Shown here piece by piece: positions 1 through 8,396 of a stretch of 54,164 bases of DNA. The stretch covers positions 67,685 through 121,848 of the forward strand of contig NZ_JABUTB010000002.1 in NCBI RefSeq assembly GCF_021443865.1, read 5' to 3'. The position numbers were made by a program, and so were the translations under genes. How positions within the stretch are numbered: the first letter of the stretch is position 1; each line of letters opens with the position of its first letter. The notes below the pieces were generated by a model. The model was given only the letters and a program-made list of their open reading frames with translations. It searched no databases and was not told the DNA's origin. This DNA comes from Clostridium sp. Lineage in GTDB: Bacteria > Bacillota > Clostridia > Clostridiales > Clostridiaceae.

Positions 1-75
1 ATTTCCAGTTATATTCGTAAATCAAATTTATTATTTACACAAATTTTTAAACATTCTCAACCAATTAGGTTTCCG

Positions 76-876
76 CTATATTGTAATATTTAAAATTTCT
101 TCTTTGCTAAGTTTTGTGTATTTCATTATTTTTTCAATAGGCTCATTATCTTTAAGCATTTCTTTAGCTAGATTCAATCTTTCTTCTTCTCTACCTTCTT
201 TTCTACCTTCTTCTAACTTTTCTCTATCACGTTCTAAAAGTGTCATAAATTCCACCTCCACATTAGGATTACTCTTAACTTCAATTACTCTTCTATGAAT
301 ATTTTTAACTAAAGTACTCTTGCTTTTTTCAGCTGTTTTATCATCTGAATTCTCTACATACTCTAAAAATTCAATTAGTTCTTCACTTAAATCATTTAAT
401 ATTCCCTTTGTATTTAATATTATTTTATTTGTATCATCTTCTAATTTTATAGTATTATCTTCAACACATACAGTTTCAAATGTATATTTATGTCTTCCTG
501 CTTTAAATAAGTCAAAAGTACATATGAAAATAATATAACTTTTAGATAGCTTTTTATAATCTTCACCTTTACTGATTAAATCTAAATCAATATTTCCTTG
601 ATAATATCTTAATCTTTTGGGAAGATTTCTATTATTTCCTCTTTGCATTTCAACATTATAAACTGTATTATTTTCATCTTTAACATATATATCTAATCTA
701 ATGCCTTTACTTTCTAAAAGTAAATCTATAGTCTTTTGATTTTCAGGCATTTCTATTTTTTCAATTTCAATTTCTAAAAGCTTTTCTAAAAATTCTTTAC
801 ATATTTCTTTATCACTCATTACTTTAGCAAATAAGAAATCATCTTCTAAATTTAATTCTTTTAAAGTTTTAATCAT
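76..876 (-). CDS. Rpn-family (PD-(D/E)XK) recombination-promoting nuclease / putative transposase
   Basis: The 266-residue protein has the layout of the Rpn (YhgA-like) family, which are PD-(D/E)XK nucleases often annotated as transposases and linked to DNA mobility or anti-phage defence. The start LEDDFLFAKVMSDKE is typical, and the nuclease core is seen as D62 in LDIYV followed by E76 and Q78 in NVEMQ. The C-terminal tail is charged (EGRKEGREEERLNLA) and ends in a short helical segment LSKEEI, as in full-length members. The start is preceded by AAGGAAAA on the minus strand. No terminal inverted repeats or partner genes are seen, so it looks like a solitary gene. Family assignment is confident; whether it is active is not known from sequence. 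Confidence 0.85.
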   Translation of the reverse strand: MIKTLKELNLEDDFLFAKVMSDKEICKEFLEKLLEIEIEKIEMPENQKTIDLLLESKGIRLDIYVKDENNTVYNVEMQRGNNRNLPKRLRYYQGNIDLDLISKGEDYKKLSKSYIIFICTFDLFKAGRHKYTFETVCVEDNTIKLEDDTNKIILNTKGILNDLSEELIEFLEYVENSDDKTAEKSKSTLVKNIHRRVIEVKSNPNVEVEFMTLLERDREKLEEGRKEGREEERLNLAKEMLKDNEPIEKIMKYTKLSKEEILNITI

Positions 877-987
877 TACAATTTTCCTTATTTAAATTTA
901 TTTTGTCATTTACTTAAGTTCTTACCTTTATTATATAAAATTATTCAATTAATCTCAACGATAAATTAGTAGGTATAGTTTATGTAA

Positions 988-1034
988 AAACATAGTTCTA
1001 AAGAAAGTTAAATACTAACTTTAGAGCTATGTTT
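988..1034 (-). terminator. Intrinsic terminator after the UMF1-type transporter gene
   Basis: An imperfect inverted repeat (CATAGTTCTAAAG with CTTTAGAGCTATG, one G-U pair) lies just downstream of the minus-strand transporter stop codon. On the minus strand it is followed by a short U-rich run (TTTTT). Confidence 0.7.
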
Positions 1035-1064
1035 ATTTTGATGTTATTTTAATATATTTTCAAA

Positions 1065-2348
1065 TTACATTGATAAATCTTTATTTTGACTCATAGCAGC
1101 TTTATGATTAGTATCATCTACTCTTGTTAAGCAAAGGAATCCTATTACAAATAGTACTATTAAGCTTAAAATACCATTTCTAGTATGACCTGTTGCTTGA
1201 GTTATTATTGCCATAAGTAATGGACCCATAATAGCAGCGAACTTTCCGAAGATATTATAGAAACCAAAGAACTCATTTGCATTTTCTTTAGGTACCATCT
1301 TTCCGTAGAAGGACCTAGAAATTGCTTGGATACCACCTTGAGCAGAGCCAACTGCCATAGCTAGAATCCAGAAGTCTAAGGTAGTTTTTATAAAATATCC
1401 ATAAATACATATTATAGTATAAGTAATAATTCCGATGTAAAGTAATTTTTTACCACCAATTTTTTCAGATAACTTACCATATAACATTGTAAATGGGAAA
1501 GCTACAAATTGAGTTAATAGTAAAATTATAAGTAAGGATATCATAGAAATTCCAAGGTCAGTTCCATAGGAGGTAGCCATACCTATAATAGTATCTACAC
1601 CATCTATATAGAAGAAGTATGCTATTAAGAATAAGAATATATTTTTATGATTTTTAATAGCTTTAAGTGTAGTAAATAATCTTTTAAAGGATTTTTTTAC
1701 AGGATTCTTTTCTGGTTCAACATAGTATATTTGATTAACATTCTTTAATATTGGAATGGTAAATATCATCCACCATAGTGATGTAATTAAAAAGGTAATC
1801 TTACATGCAAGGGCAAGACTAATAGGTAAAATTTCTTTTTGAGAAAGTAAAACTACACCTATTGAAATAATAAATGGAATTGTACTTCCAATATATCCAA
1901 GAGCAAATCCATAGGATGAAACCTTATCCATTCTATCTGGAGTAGTTACATCTATTAAAAATGCATCATAGAAAATATTAGTTCCAGAGAATCCAACTAA
2001 GGCAAAGCCATAGCATATTAATAATAATATAGGATTATTTTCTGGAATAAAAGCAAGTAAAGTTGTAAATAAAACACCTATACTAAAGAAGAACTTAAAA
2101 AATCTCTTTTTATTTCCCTTATAATCAGCTATAGTACCAAGAATTGGTGCAAGTATTGATACAACCATAGTAGATAAGGAAATAGTATATCCCCAAAGAG
2201 CTGTAGAATTAGCAGAGGACATTCCACCTGCTGATGCAACAGATTTGAAATATATAGGCAATACAGTAGATGTAATAGTCATTGAATAAGCAGAGTTAGC
2301 CCAATCATAAAATGCCCAACTCTTTTCTTGTTTTGTTAAACTTTTCAT
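1065..2348 (-). CDS. MFS transporter, UMF1 (Atg22-like) family
   Basis: A 427-residue polytopic membrane protein. The N-terminal signature EKSWAFYDWANSAYS is diagnostic of UMF1-type permeases, the bacterial relatives of vacuolar Atg22. The conserved DYKGNKKR loop and GFSGTNIFYDAFL segment follow, and about 12 hydrophobic segments are visible. UMF1 proteins are thought to export small molecules such as amino acids; the substrate here cannot be told. The gene stands alone, with a terminator downstream and its own ribosome site (AAAGGGGGAAAAT) before the ATG. A hairpin region and the ENPP-like gene, read in the same direction, lie upstream. Family assignment is firm. Confidence 0.85.
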   Translation of the reverse strand: MKSLTKQEKSWAFYDWANSAYSMTITSTVLPIYFKSVASAGGMSSANSTALWGYTISLSTMVVSILAPILGTIADYKGNKKRFFKFFFSIGVLFTTLLAFIPENNPILLLICYGFALVGFSGTNIFYDAFLIDVTTPDRMDKVSSYGFALGYIGSTIPFIISIGVVLLSQKEILPISLALACKITFLITSLWWMIFTIPILKNVNQIYYVEPEKNPVKKSFKRLFTTLKAIKNHKNIFLFLIAYFFYIDGVDTIIGMATSYGTDLGISMISLLIILLLTQFVAFPFTMLYGKLSEKIGGKKLLYIGIITYTIICIYGYFIKTTLDFWILAMAVGSAQGGIQAISRSFYGKMVPKENANEFFGFYNIFGKFAAIMGPLLMAIITQATGHTRNGILSLIVLFVIGFLCLTRVDDTNHKAAMSQNKDLSM

Positions 2349-2460
2349 ATTTTCCCCCTTTAAAGATAATATTTTAAACGTAGATTGTCCAAATTCAATT
2401 TAAAATTTTTTCTCAAGTTTAGTATTAATTTTTTTATTATTTTTGTTAAATTATATTATT

Positions 2461-2533
2461 GCAAATTACATATATTCCTTGTAAGTCCATATGGAGCTTG
2501 CAATTTAGTGGGAGAACACTATATGTAATTTGC
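2461..2533. repeat. Long-loop hairpin element (13-bp arms) with GGAGCTTGC loop motif
   Basis: Perfect inverted arms GCAAATTACATAT and ATATGTAATTTGC enclose about 47 nt that contain GGAGCTTGC and a later GGAG. It sits just downstream of the minus-strand phosphatase gene and may end its transcript, but neither side has a clean U-tract. The plus-strand hairpin at 39857-39919 shares the arm-loop plan and the GGAGCTTGC string. Confidence 0.5.
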
Positions 2534-2542
2534 ATTAATTTA

Positions 2543-3844
2543 CTACTCAAAAATTCTTAGTTCTGCTTCTCCATCAGTTTTCCCAAGGTTAACTCCTAGA
2601 ATTTTAGCTAGTGTAGGACCATGATTAATAAGCTTACCACCATCAATTTTAAGTCCTTTCTTTATACCTTTTCCATAAGCCATAAAGAAGGTAGTATAGT
2701 TAGATTTTTTAGGGTGATATCCATGAGTTGCCTTAGTTCTATGAGGAACATTTCCAACTTCATCTTCCTTCACTTTTTCAATTACACTTCCTAAAGCTTC
2801 ATTAACAAAATAAAAATTATTATTACCTTCAACCATAAAACTACAATTAGGGTCAGCACCTTCATTTTCAGCTTCCTTTGAAGTTAATATAAATTCAATA
2901 GGTGAGTTTTCCTTATTTTTTAGTTCCTCTAATAATTCCTTAACTATTTCATAAGTTTTGCTATCATTTTTATCTTTTAGATAGACATAAGAAGACCCAT
3001 CGCAGCTTTTAGCTACAGCCTTATAAGATTTAATTACTCCTTTGTCATTAACATTAAGTAAGCCCTTTTCTCTAAATAAGGAGTTAAGTCTAATTAAATA
3101 ATCACCATCTAAAGCACTATGATCACCTAAAGCAACAATAGTACAATCTTCAAAGATATTTGCTTCTTTTAAAGTAGTTATTAACTCTCCCAATCTTTCG
3201 TTATGTCTTATTAATGCTTCACTAACTTCCTTGCTATTATATCCATGATAATGTCTGTTAGTATCAACATCTGTATAGTGAATCAATAACAAATTAGGTT
3301 TATATTTAGCAATAGTATATTTTGCAGATTCATGAACAAAGTTATCTAAAGCAGGTTGAGATAACCCATGTCTTAAATATCCGAAACGCTTATTTAAATC
3401 TAATTGATATTTAACACTTCCAGATAGAGCAGACATAACCAATTGGTTTTGCCAAGGTTTTGGAGCAAATATTTCTGTTAAATTATAATTTATGCTACTG
3501 CGTCCAGAAACCGGCCATAATAAAGCAGCAGTAGTTAATCCCTTTTCAGCTGCTAAATCATATATGGTAGGTGCTTTTATATATTTCCTATACCAATACC
3601 AATTTGGATTCATATCAGAAAACTTATTTAAAGTATTATTTATAATCCCATGATTTTTAGGATACATTCCTGTGCTAATTGTAGCATGGGCAGGATAAGT
3701 TAATGTTGGATAGACACTTTCAACATTTGTTATTAAGCTACCATTATCTATTAAGTATTTAAAATTATTTAGTTTCTTTAGTTTATCAATATCTTCTGAT
3801 GATACAGCATCAAATGATATGACTATCAAATATTTTGATTCCAT
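2543..3844 (-). CDS. Alkaline phosphatase superfamily protein, ENPP-like (nucleotide pyrophosphatase / phosphodiesterase)
   Basis: The 433-residue protein matches type I phosphodiesterase/nucleotide pyrophosphatases. Metal-binding Asp is in VISFDAV; the likely nucleophile is Thr49 in YPTLTYPAHATISTG, followed by MYPKNHGI. Further metal ligands are in HYTDVDTNRHYHG, ALGDHSALDG and THGYHP, which together form the two-zinc site of the fold. No signal peptide is seen, so it should be cytoplasmic, unlike secreted eukaryotic ENPPs. Members hydrolyse phosphodiester or pyrophosphate bonds, and some act on phosphonates; the substrate is not predictable here. The start has TTGGAGGAAAA upstream on the minus strand. 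It is read toward the UMF1 transporter but separated from it by a hairpin. Confidence 0.85.
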   Translation of the reverse strand: MESKYLIVISFDAVSSEDIDKLKKLNNFKYLIDNGSLITNVESVYPTLTYPAHATISTGMYPKNHGIINNTLNKFSDMNPNWYWYRKYIKAPTIYDLAAEKGLTTAALLWPVSGRSSINYNLTEIFAPKPWQNQLVMSALSGSVKYQLDLNKRFGYLRHGLSQPALDNFVHESAKYTIAKYKPNLLLIHYTDVDTNRHYHGYNSKEVSEALIRHNERLGELITTLKEANIFEDCTIVALGDHSALDGDYLIRLNSLFREKGLLNVNDKGVIKSYKAVAKSCDGSSYVYLKDKNDSKTYEIVKELLEELKNKENSPIEFILTSKEAENEGADPNCSFMVEGNNNFYFVNEALGSVIEKVKEDEVGNVPHRTKATHGYHPKKSNYTTFFMAYGKGIKKGLKIDGGKLINHGPTLAKILGVNLGKTDGEAELRIFE

Positions 3845-3993
3845 TTTTCCTCCAATCTTTCTATATAGTATAATTTATATATTAATTATACATTTATTTT
3901 AATAGAAATAGAATATATTGGTATAAAACATTATATTTTAATATTATAGATTTAATTATTATATAGAATCATGCTGAAAATGTGGTGATATAA

Positions 3994-4578
3994 ATGAGCA
4001 AAGATAATTGTAATCCCTATGCTGGTGGAGAAGTTCCACCCTGTAGTGAGTTTTTAGGTAATGCTAATCCAATAATTAAAGATGGAGAATTAATTTTTAA
4101 AAATAACAATAGAGTATTTTATTTTTTAAGTACAAATTCACTAATTAATAATTCTACCACAGGGTGTTTTGCCCTTGGAAGTTCAAATGTTCAAACTAAT
4201 TTACAAATTAGTTTAGAAACCTTCTTGGTAGGTTTATATATAAATGAAGTAGAGATTGGCAATATAAAACATTCAAAAGATAATACTATTCATAGTAATA
4301 AAGAAGCCAATGATTTTATTAACACTACCCTTGAAAATAATCCAGAGATAACAGTAGACTACAATCCAGAAATAATAATAGTTATATCTAACAGTAATGC
4401 TATTCTTTCCTTATATACAAATATAATAAACATATCTCCTTTAAATTATTACATCCTATTTATATTAAATAGATTAGAAAATAATCCAGGATTATTCTTT
4501 GGAAACAATTCTTATGCCACAGAAGATTCAATTAATTTTAGCTTAGCAGATTTAGCATTAAGATTTCCCTTTGAATGA
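3994..4578 (+). CDS. Hypothetical protein, 194 residues
   Basis: I do not recognise this protein. It begins with a Cys/Pro/Gly-rich stretch (DNCNPYAGGEVPPCSEF) and continues as an Asn/Ile-rich, mostly beta-like polypeptide. It has no signal peptide and only one stretch hydrophobic enough to be a marginal membrane segment (SPLNYYILFIL). A weak ribosome site (GTGGTGATATAA) precedes the ATG. It lies 58 bp upstream of a response regulator gene read in the same direction, so the two may be co-transcribed. Codon use looks like its neighbours, which supports a real gene. Confidence 0.65.
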   Translation: MSKDNCNPYAGGEVPPCSEFLGNANPIIKDGELIFKNNNRVFYFLSTNSLINNSTTGCFALGSSNVQTNLQISLETFLVGLYINEVEIGNIKHSKDNTIHSNKEANDFINTTLENNPEITVDYNPEIIIVISNSNAILSLYTNIINISPLNYYILFILNRLENNPGLFFGNNSYATEDSINFSLADLALRFPFE

Positions 4579-4636
4579 AAATAATGAGATAATAAGATTA
4601 TTAAATTATAAAGGACTATAATCTAGGGGTGAGAAT

Positions 4637-5311
4637 ATGGAGAGAATACTTATAGTAGAAGATGAAAAGCAAATTAGTAAAGTAATGAAATTATATCTAG
4701 AAAAAGAAGGCTATTCTATTGATTTAGCTAGTGATGGGAAAATAGCAGATGAATTAATAGGAAATAATATTTATGACCTTGTTATACTAGATATTATGAT
4801 GCCCTATAAGGATGGATGGTATCTTTTAAAAAAGATAAAATCCATAAATAATAGTACACAAGTTATTATTACTAGTGCTAGAGGAGAAGAAGAGGATAGA
4901 ATCTTTGGACTTGAGCTAGGTGCAGATGATTATATGGTTAAACCAATAAGTATGAGAGAGCTATTATTAAGAGTTTCATTAAGACTAAAGAATTCAAAAA
5001 AGGAAGAAATAGATGAATTTTATTTAGGGAGCTTAAAGGTAGAGAATAATAATAGAAGAGTTTTTGAAGGTAATAAAGAAATAATCTTAACTCCTAAGGA
5101 ATATGACTTAATGCTATTTTTTATTGAAAATAAAAATAGGGTGTACTCAAGGGAAGACTTAATATTAAAGGTTTGGGGATATGATTTCTATGGCGATTCA
5201 AGAACAGTTGATACTCATATTAAAAAACTTAGGGAAAAGATTACTTTCTTTAGAGATAATTTAAAAACTATATGGAGGGTAGGCTATAGCCTTACAATTG
5301 AAAATGAATAA
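4637..5311 (+). CDS. OmpR/PhoB-family response regulator
   Basis: A 224-residue regulator. The N-terminal receiver domain (about 1-115) has the acidic pocket in VEDE and the phosphoacceptor Asp52 in VILDIMMP, with the conserved Lys in DDYMVKP. The C-terminal winged helix (about 125-220) shows LTPKEYDL, REDLILKVWGY and the recognition region SRTVDTHIKKLREKI. It should bind DNA when phosphorylated by a partner kinase. The downstream kinase start overlaps its stop codon, the usual operon arrangement, but that kinase is truncated. The regulator is therefore probably orphaned or served by another kinase. A ribosome site (GGGGTGAGAAT) precedes the ATG. Confidence 0.92.
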   Translation: MERILIVEDEKQISKVMKLYLEKEGYSIDLASDGKIADELIGNNIYDLVILDIMMPYKDGWYLLKKIKSINNSTQVIITSARGEEEDRIFGLELGADDYMVKPISMRELLLRVSLRLKNSKKEEIDEFYLGSLKVENNNRRVFEGNKEIILTPKEYDLMLFFIENKNRVYSREDLILKVWGYDFYGDSRTVDTHIKKLREKITFFRDNLKTIWRVGYSLTIENE

Positions 5312-5606
5312 GATAGGTAAAAGAATTATTAAATACATGATTATTATTAATTTAATAGTAGCAGTTGTAGGAATCTTACTAACTTCTTTTATACTTCCTA
5401 AGGTATATATTAATAATGAGTACTCTGATTTAGAGAATGTAAGTGAGTATTTTATAGAGGCAGCAAAAAATAATACTACTATAGATTTAGGAAATATATA
5501 TGCTGTATTAATAAAAGATAATTCAGTTACTAATCTGTGGAAGAAAAGTATGGGCGGAGATGGAAGAGGTCCTATGTCACAAATGGGTAGGTTGGAGGTA
5601 GTGTAG
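5304..5606 (+). pseudogene. Truncated sensor histidine kinase (N-terminal part only)
   Basis: The reading frame encodes the start of a membrane sensor kinase: a basic N-terminus, a transmembrane helix (YMIIINLIVAVVGILLTSFI) and the first part of an extracellular sensor region. It then stops after about 100 residues. HAMP, dimerisation/phosphoacceptor and ATPase domains are all missing. ATG 5304 overlaps the regulator stop and is preferred over TTG 5298. Right at the break the DNA continues in another frame with the mature part of a secreted protein. This is best explained by a deletion joining two genes, although an assembly error cannot be excluded. Confidence 0.75.
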
Positions 5607-5884
5607 CTACTTTTGCAGCAGAAACTAATGAAGATACCACAGTAAATGAAGTAAACACAATTACTGAAGAAAGTAATACTTATGGAAAAGAAAATTGTCC
5701 ATATTATACTGAAGAAAATAAGGGGTTAGGAAATCCAGAATGTCCATATTATGAAGAAAATCATAATGAAAATAATGAAGGTCTTGGACAAGGGAAAAGA
5801 TATGGTTATAATTCAGAAAATAAGGGGAATGGTAATTGTAACGGAACTGGACAAAGAAATATGAGAGGCAGAAGTAATAATTAA
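5591..5884 (+). pseudogene. Remnant of a small secreted protein (lost its start and signal peptide)
   Basis: A second frame opens immediately at the kinase break and runs 97 codons to TAA. It begins VGGSVATFAAETNED, which looks like the end of a signal peptide and its cleavage site. It then shows two copies of a Cys-Pro-Tyr-Tyr motif (ENCPYYTEE, PECPYYEE) and a Gly/Asn/Arg-rich tail (GNGNCNGTGQRN). There is no start codon or ribosome site for this frame and an in-frame TAG lies at its left edge. It is probably the 3' part of a gene that once followed the kinase. I do not know a function for this family. Confidence 0.65.
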
Positions 5885-5886
5885 TA

Positions 5887-5920
5887 AAAAATAGGAGCTG
5901 TTGCGACAGCTCCTATTTTT
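5887..5920. terminator. Strong bidirectional terminator
   Basis: A perfect 15-bp stem (AAAAATAGGAGCTGT with its complement) closes on a TGCG tetraloop. A/T runs on both sides let it stop transcription from the broken kinase operon and from the convergent chemoreceptor gene. The same core GGAGCTGTTGCGACAGCTCC recurs, slightly changed, near 12.7 kb and 54.1 kb. Confidence 0.9.
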
Positions 5921-5933
5921 AGTCATTATCTAA

Positions 5934-7685
5934 TTAAATGCTTTTTTCTAATTTAAACTTTGATACAAGATCAAGAAGTTCTTGAGATACTTCAACTTGC
6001 TTTGTAGCAGTATCCACCATCATTATGACAGTTTCAGTTGTTTCTGTTATACTATTTTTTACATTATCAACAGTACCAGATGAATTTTGTGACATAGAGG
6101 CTAATGATTGAATAGCATCGCTTAATTCAGACATAGTTGCTGAAACTTCTTCAGACATAGCAGCTATATTTTCACTCATTTCTCTTATAAATAATCCATC
6201 TTTTTCGTATTTATCACCAACATCTATAAAGTTATTAAATTCTGTCATTATTTCTGTATTAATAAAGTCTAGAAGATTTTTACTGCTATTAGTAATATCA
6301 TTAAATGCAGTTTTTACTTCACTTATTGTATTTTTAACATTTTGAACAGAAATCTTAGATTGTTCAGCAAGAACTCTAACTTCTTCAGCTACTACTGCAA
6401 AGCCTTTTCCTTGTTCCCCTGCACGAGCTGCTTCAATAGCTGCATTTAATGCTAAAAGATTTGTTTGTTCAGCAATTTCTTCAATAGAGTTTGCCATATG
6501 TACTATTTCATTAACAACATTTCCTCTATCTATAGAAGACTTTATATTCTTTTCAAAGTCTTTATAAATAGAATTTGTATTGTTAATTACATATTCAGTA
6601 TTATCTTTAATTTCTGTAGATCTTCTTTGGATCTTTTCAGCATTCATATTACCATCATTAGCTTTTTCAGAAAGAACTTCTATGCTAGAAGAAACTTCTA
6701 TTATAGATGCAGCTAACTCTTCTGTTATTGCACTAGTTTCTTGAATAGTAGAATTAATATCTTGTGTAGCTTCGTTAATTTGATCAAATTGAACAGTAAT
6801 TTCTTCTATTCCCATAGCAAAATTTTCACTAGATGAATTAACATTCCTAGTAGTATTTGTAACAGTATTTATTATATTTTTTAAATTTTCTTGAGCTATA
6901 TTTAAGGCAGTTGAAATTTCTCCAAACTCATCCTTATATTTAATTTCTATATTTTCAGATAAATCATATTGAGATAATCTATCAGATAAACCTAATACTT
7001 TTTTTAAGGACTTAGATATTCTAGAGGTTATTACAGCTGCGGAAACTAAGGTTGCAAATAATGCAAGTATTAGAACTATAGCAGATACTCTCACAGAATA
7101 ATTATAAATTTTACTATTTGTATTAAGAGAATCTTCTGCCCAAGTGTTATTTAATTCAACTAAACGAGTTAATTTAATAGTAAGATCATTTCTTAAATTA
7201 TCAAGTTCTTGAACATGAGTTGCTGCGTGTTCATACTTATTTTCTTCTACTAAATCTATGATTTCATTAGAAACTTCAACATTACTTTTTATACCTTTAA
7301 TTATTTCATCAAATCTTTGTCTATCTTCATCAGATTTTATAGTCTTATTATATAATTCGATAAGTTGTTCATTACGAGTATTATTGTAAGTAATATTTTG
7401 AATTGTTGTTTTTCTTTCAATGTTATTTGGAGTGTTAAGTAATAGTTTACTACTAAGATAGTTAAATGTAGAATTTTCACTTAATTCATTTATGTATGAA
7501 ATTCCAAGAGTGTTGTTCAGATAAAGACTTTCACTTGCTGTATTAACTTTATAAATACTAAAAAATCCTATCCCCCAAATACATAGTAATAAAACAATTA
7601 ATAAAGTAAAAGTAATAATAAGCTTAGACGAAATTTTGTTTATCCATTTGAGTTTATTCTTCTTGTTTTTTAGTTTTTTCCTCAT
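5934..7685 (-). CDS. Methyl-accepting chemotaxis protein
   Basis: A 583-residue chemoreceptor. It has a membrane helix at about 20-43, an extracellular four-helix-bundle-like region to about 200, and a second membrane helix at about 200-222. HAMP follows, then a long cytoplasmic coiled coil. The hairpin tip that contacts CheA/CheW is the highly conserved [20 protein letters not shown]. The ligand cannot be predicted from the variable sensor region. No C-terminal CheR-binding pentapeptide is seen. The gene is single, with a ribosome site AAGGAGATTG before its ATG. A terminator lies upstream, so it probably has its own promoter in the 7686-7720 stretch. Confidence 0.93.
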   Translation of the reverse strand: MRKKLKNKKNKLKWINKISSKLIITFTLLIVLLLCIWGIGFFSIYKVNTASESLYLNNTLGISYINELSENSTFNYLSSKLLLNTPNNIERKTTIQNITYNNTRNEQLIELYNKTIKSDEDRQRFDEIIKGIKSNVEVSNEIIDLVEENKYEHAATHVQELDNLRNDLTIKLTRLVELNNTWAEDSLNTNSKIYNYSVRVSAIVLILALFATLVSAAVITSRISKSLKKVLGLSDRLSQYDLSENIEIKYKDEFGEISTALNIAQENLKNIINTVTNTTRNVNSSSENFAMGIEEITVQFDQINEATQDINSTIQETSAITEELAASIIEVSSSIEVLSEKANDGNMNAEKIQRRSTEIKDNTEYVINNTNSIYKDFEKNIKSSIDRGNVVNEIVHMANSIEEIAEQTNLLALNAAIEAARAGEQGKGFAVVAEEVRVLAEQSKISVQNVKNTISEVKTAFNDITNSSKNLLDFINTEIMTEFNNFIDVGDKYEKDGLFIREMSENIAAMSEEVSATMSELSDAIQSLASMSQNSSGTVDNVKNSITETTETVIMMVDTATKQVEVSQELLDLVSKFKLEKSI

Positions 7686-7720
7686 ATCAATCTCCTTATA
7701 TGTTATTAATTAAATAAAAA

Positions 7721-7774
7721 AAGATAACCACTTTAATTATCGATAAAAAATAAGGATAATTAAGTGGTTATCTT
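7721..7774 (-). terminator. Terminator after the small-protein pair
   Basis: Nearly perfect 20-bp inverted arms (AAGATAACCACTTTAATTATC with GATAATTAAGTGGTTATCTT). On the minus strand they are followed by TTTTTTTATTTAA, ending the transcript of the two small genes upstream. Confidence 0.85.
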
Positions 7775-7790
7775 AAATTATTACTAAATA

Positions 7791-7955
7791 CTAATAAAAT
7801 TGATTGGTTTTGCTTACTCTATCTATGTGCTCCCTATCAAAATTATTATCAAGGGAAGCAGATGAATTATTTGATTTTAATGGAGTAGCAACATTTTTGC
7901 CTTTCATAGGAATTGTCCCATCTGTTCTTTTCTTTTTATTATTAGATTTAGACAT
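7791..7955 (-). CDS. Very small basic protein (54 residues), absent from the ORF track
   Basis: Reading the minus strand gives an uninterrupted 54-codon frame that starts MSKSNNKKKRTDGTIP and ends TNQFY. It has a strong ribosome site (TAGGAGGAATG) seven bases before its ATG and a terminator just downstream. These signals support a real gene despite its size. The composition is polar, Lys/Asn/Ser-rich and without membrane segments. It lies 23 bp after a second small gene that also starts MSK and is rich in Lys/Asn, so they look co-transcribed. The composition recalls small spore-associated proteins of clostridia, but no specific family is recognised. Confidence 0.7.
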   Translation of the reverse strand: MSKSNNKKKRTDGTIPMKGKNVATPLKSNNSSASLDNNFDREHIDRVSKTNQFY

Positions 7956-7978
7956 ATTACATTCCTCCTAATAATTTA

Positions 7979-8194
7979 CTAAATATCATCATTTAGAGTT
8001 GCATCAAACTGTTCTGTGTAATCAAATTCTGCATTTGAAATATTATTTATAACTATTGGATCTTCAACAGTACTTGGTAATATTGAAGAAGGACCTTCTA
8101 TTTTACCATGACTTATTAAAGCATGTTCTTCTGGAGCATAGCCTGTTCTATCTTCTGGTAAATAAGCATTTTTATTGTTTTTAATTTTTGACAT
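7979..8194 (-). CDS. Small hypothetical protein (71 residues)
   Basis: A 71-residue polar, acidic protein (MSKIKNNKNAYLPEDRTGYAPEEHA...) without membrane segments or signal peptide. It has an excellent ribosome site (AAGGAGGAGTT) before the ATG. It is the first gene of a two-gene minus-strand unit with the 54-residue protein and shares the MSK + Lys/Asn-rich start. No known family is recognised. A role in spores or stress is possible from its size and composition but is speculation. Confidence 0.7.
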   Translation of the reverse strand: MSKIKNNKNAYLPEDRTGYAPEEHALISHGKIEGPSSILPSTVEDPIVINNISNAEFDYTEQFDATLNDDI

Positions 8195-8396
8195 ATAAAC
8201 TCCTCCTTATATAGATATTATTTGAAGGAAAAGATTTTTAATTCCTAGTATTATCTTCTAATATTGTATTAGGAAAATAAAATTTATAAGTGTAACTAAA
8301 TAAATTATGATAAAATAATCTAGAGTAAAAGAGTTATTGTAGTTAAAGTGAGAAAATAACTTAAAATATATATTTTTAATTAAAAGGAGGAGAATT

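Noticed and set aside
76-876. Intact insertion sequence around the Rpn-type gene
   Set aside because: No terminal inverted repeats or target duplications are visible; Rpn proteins are often solitary genes.
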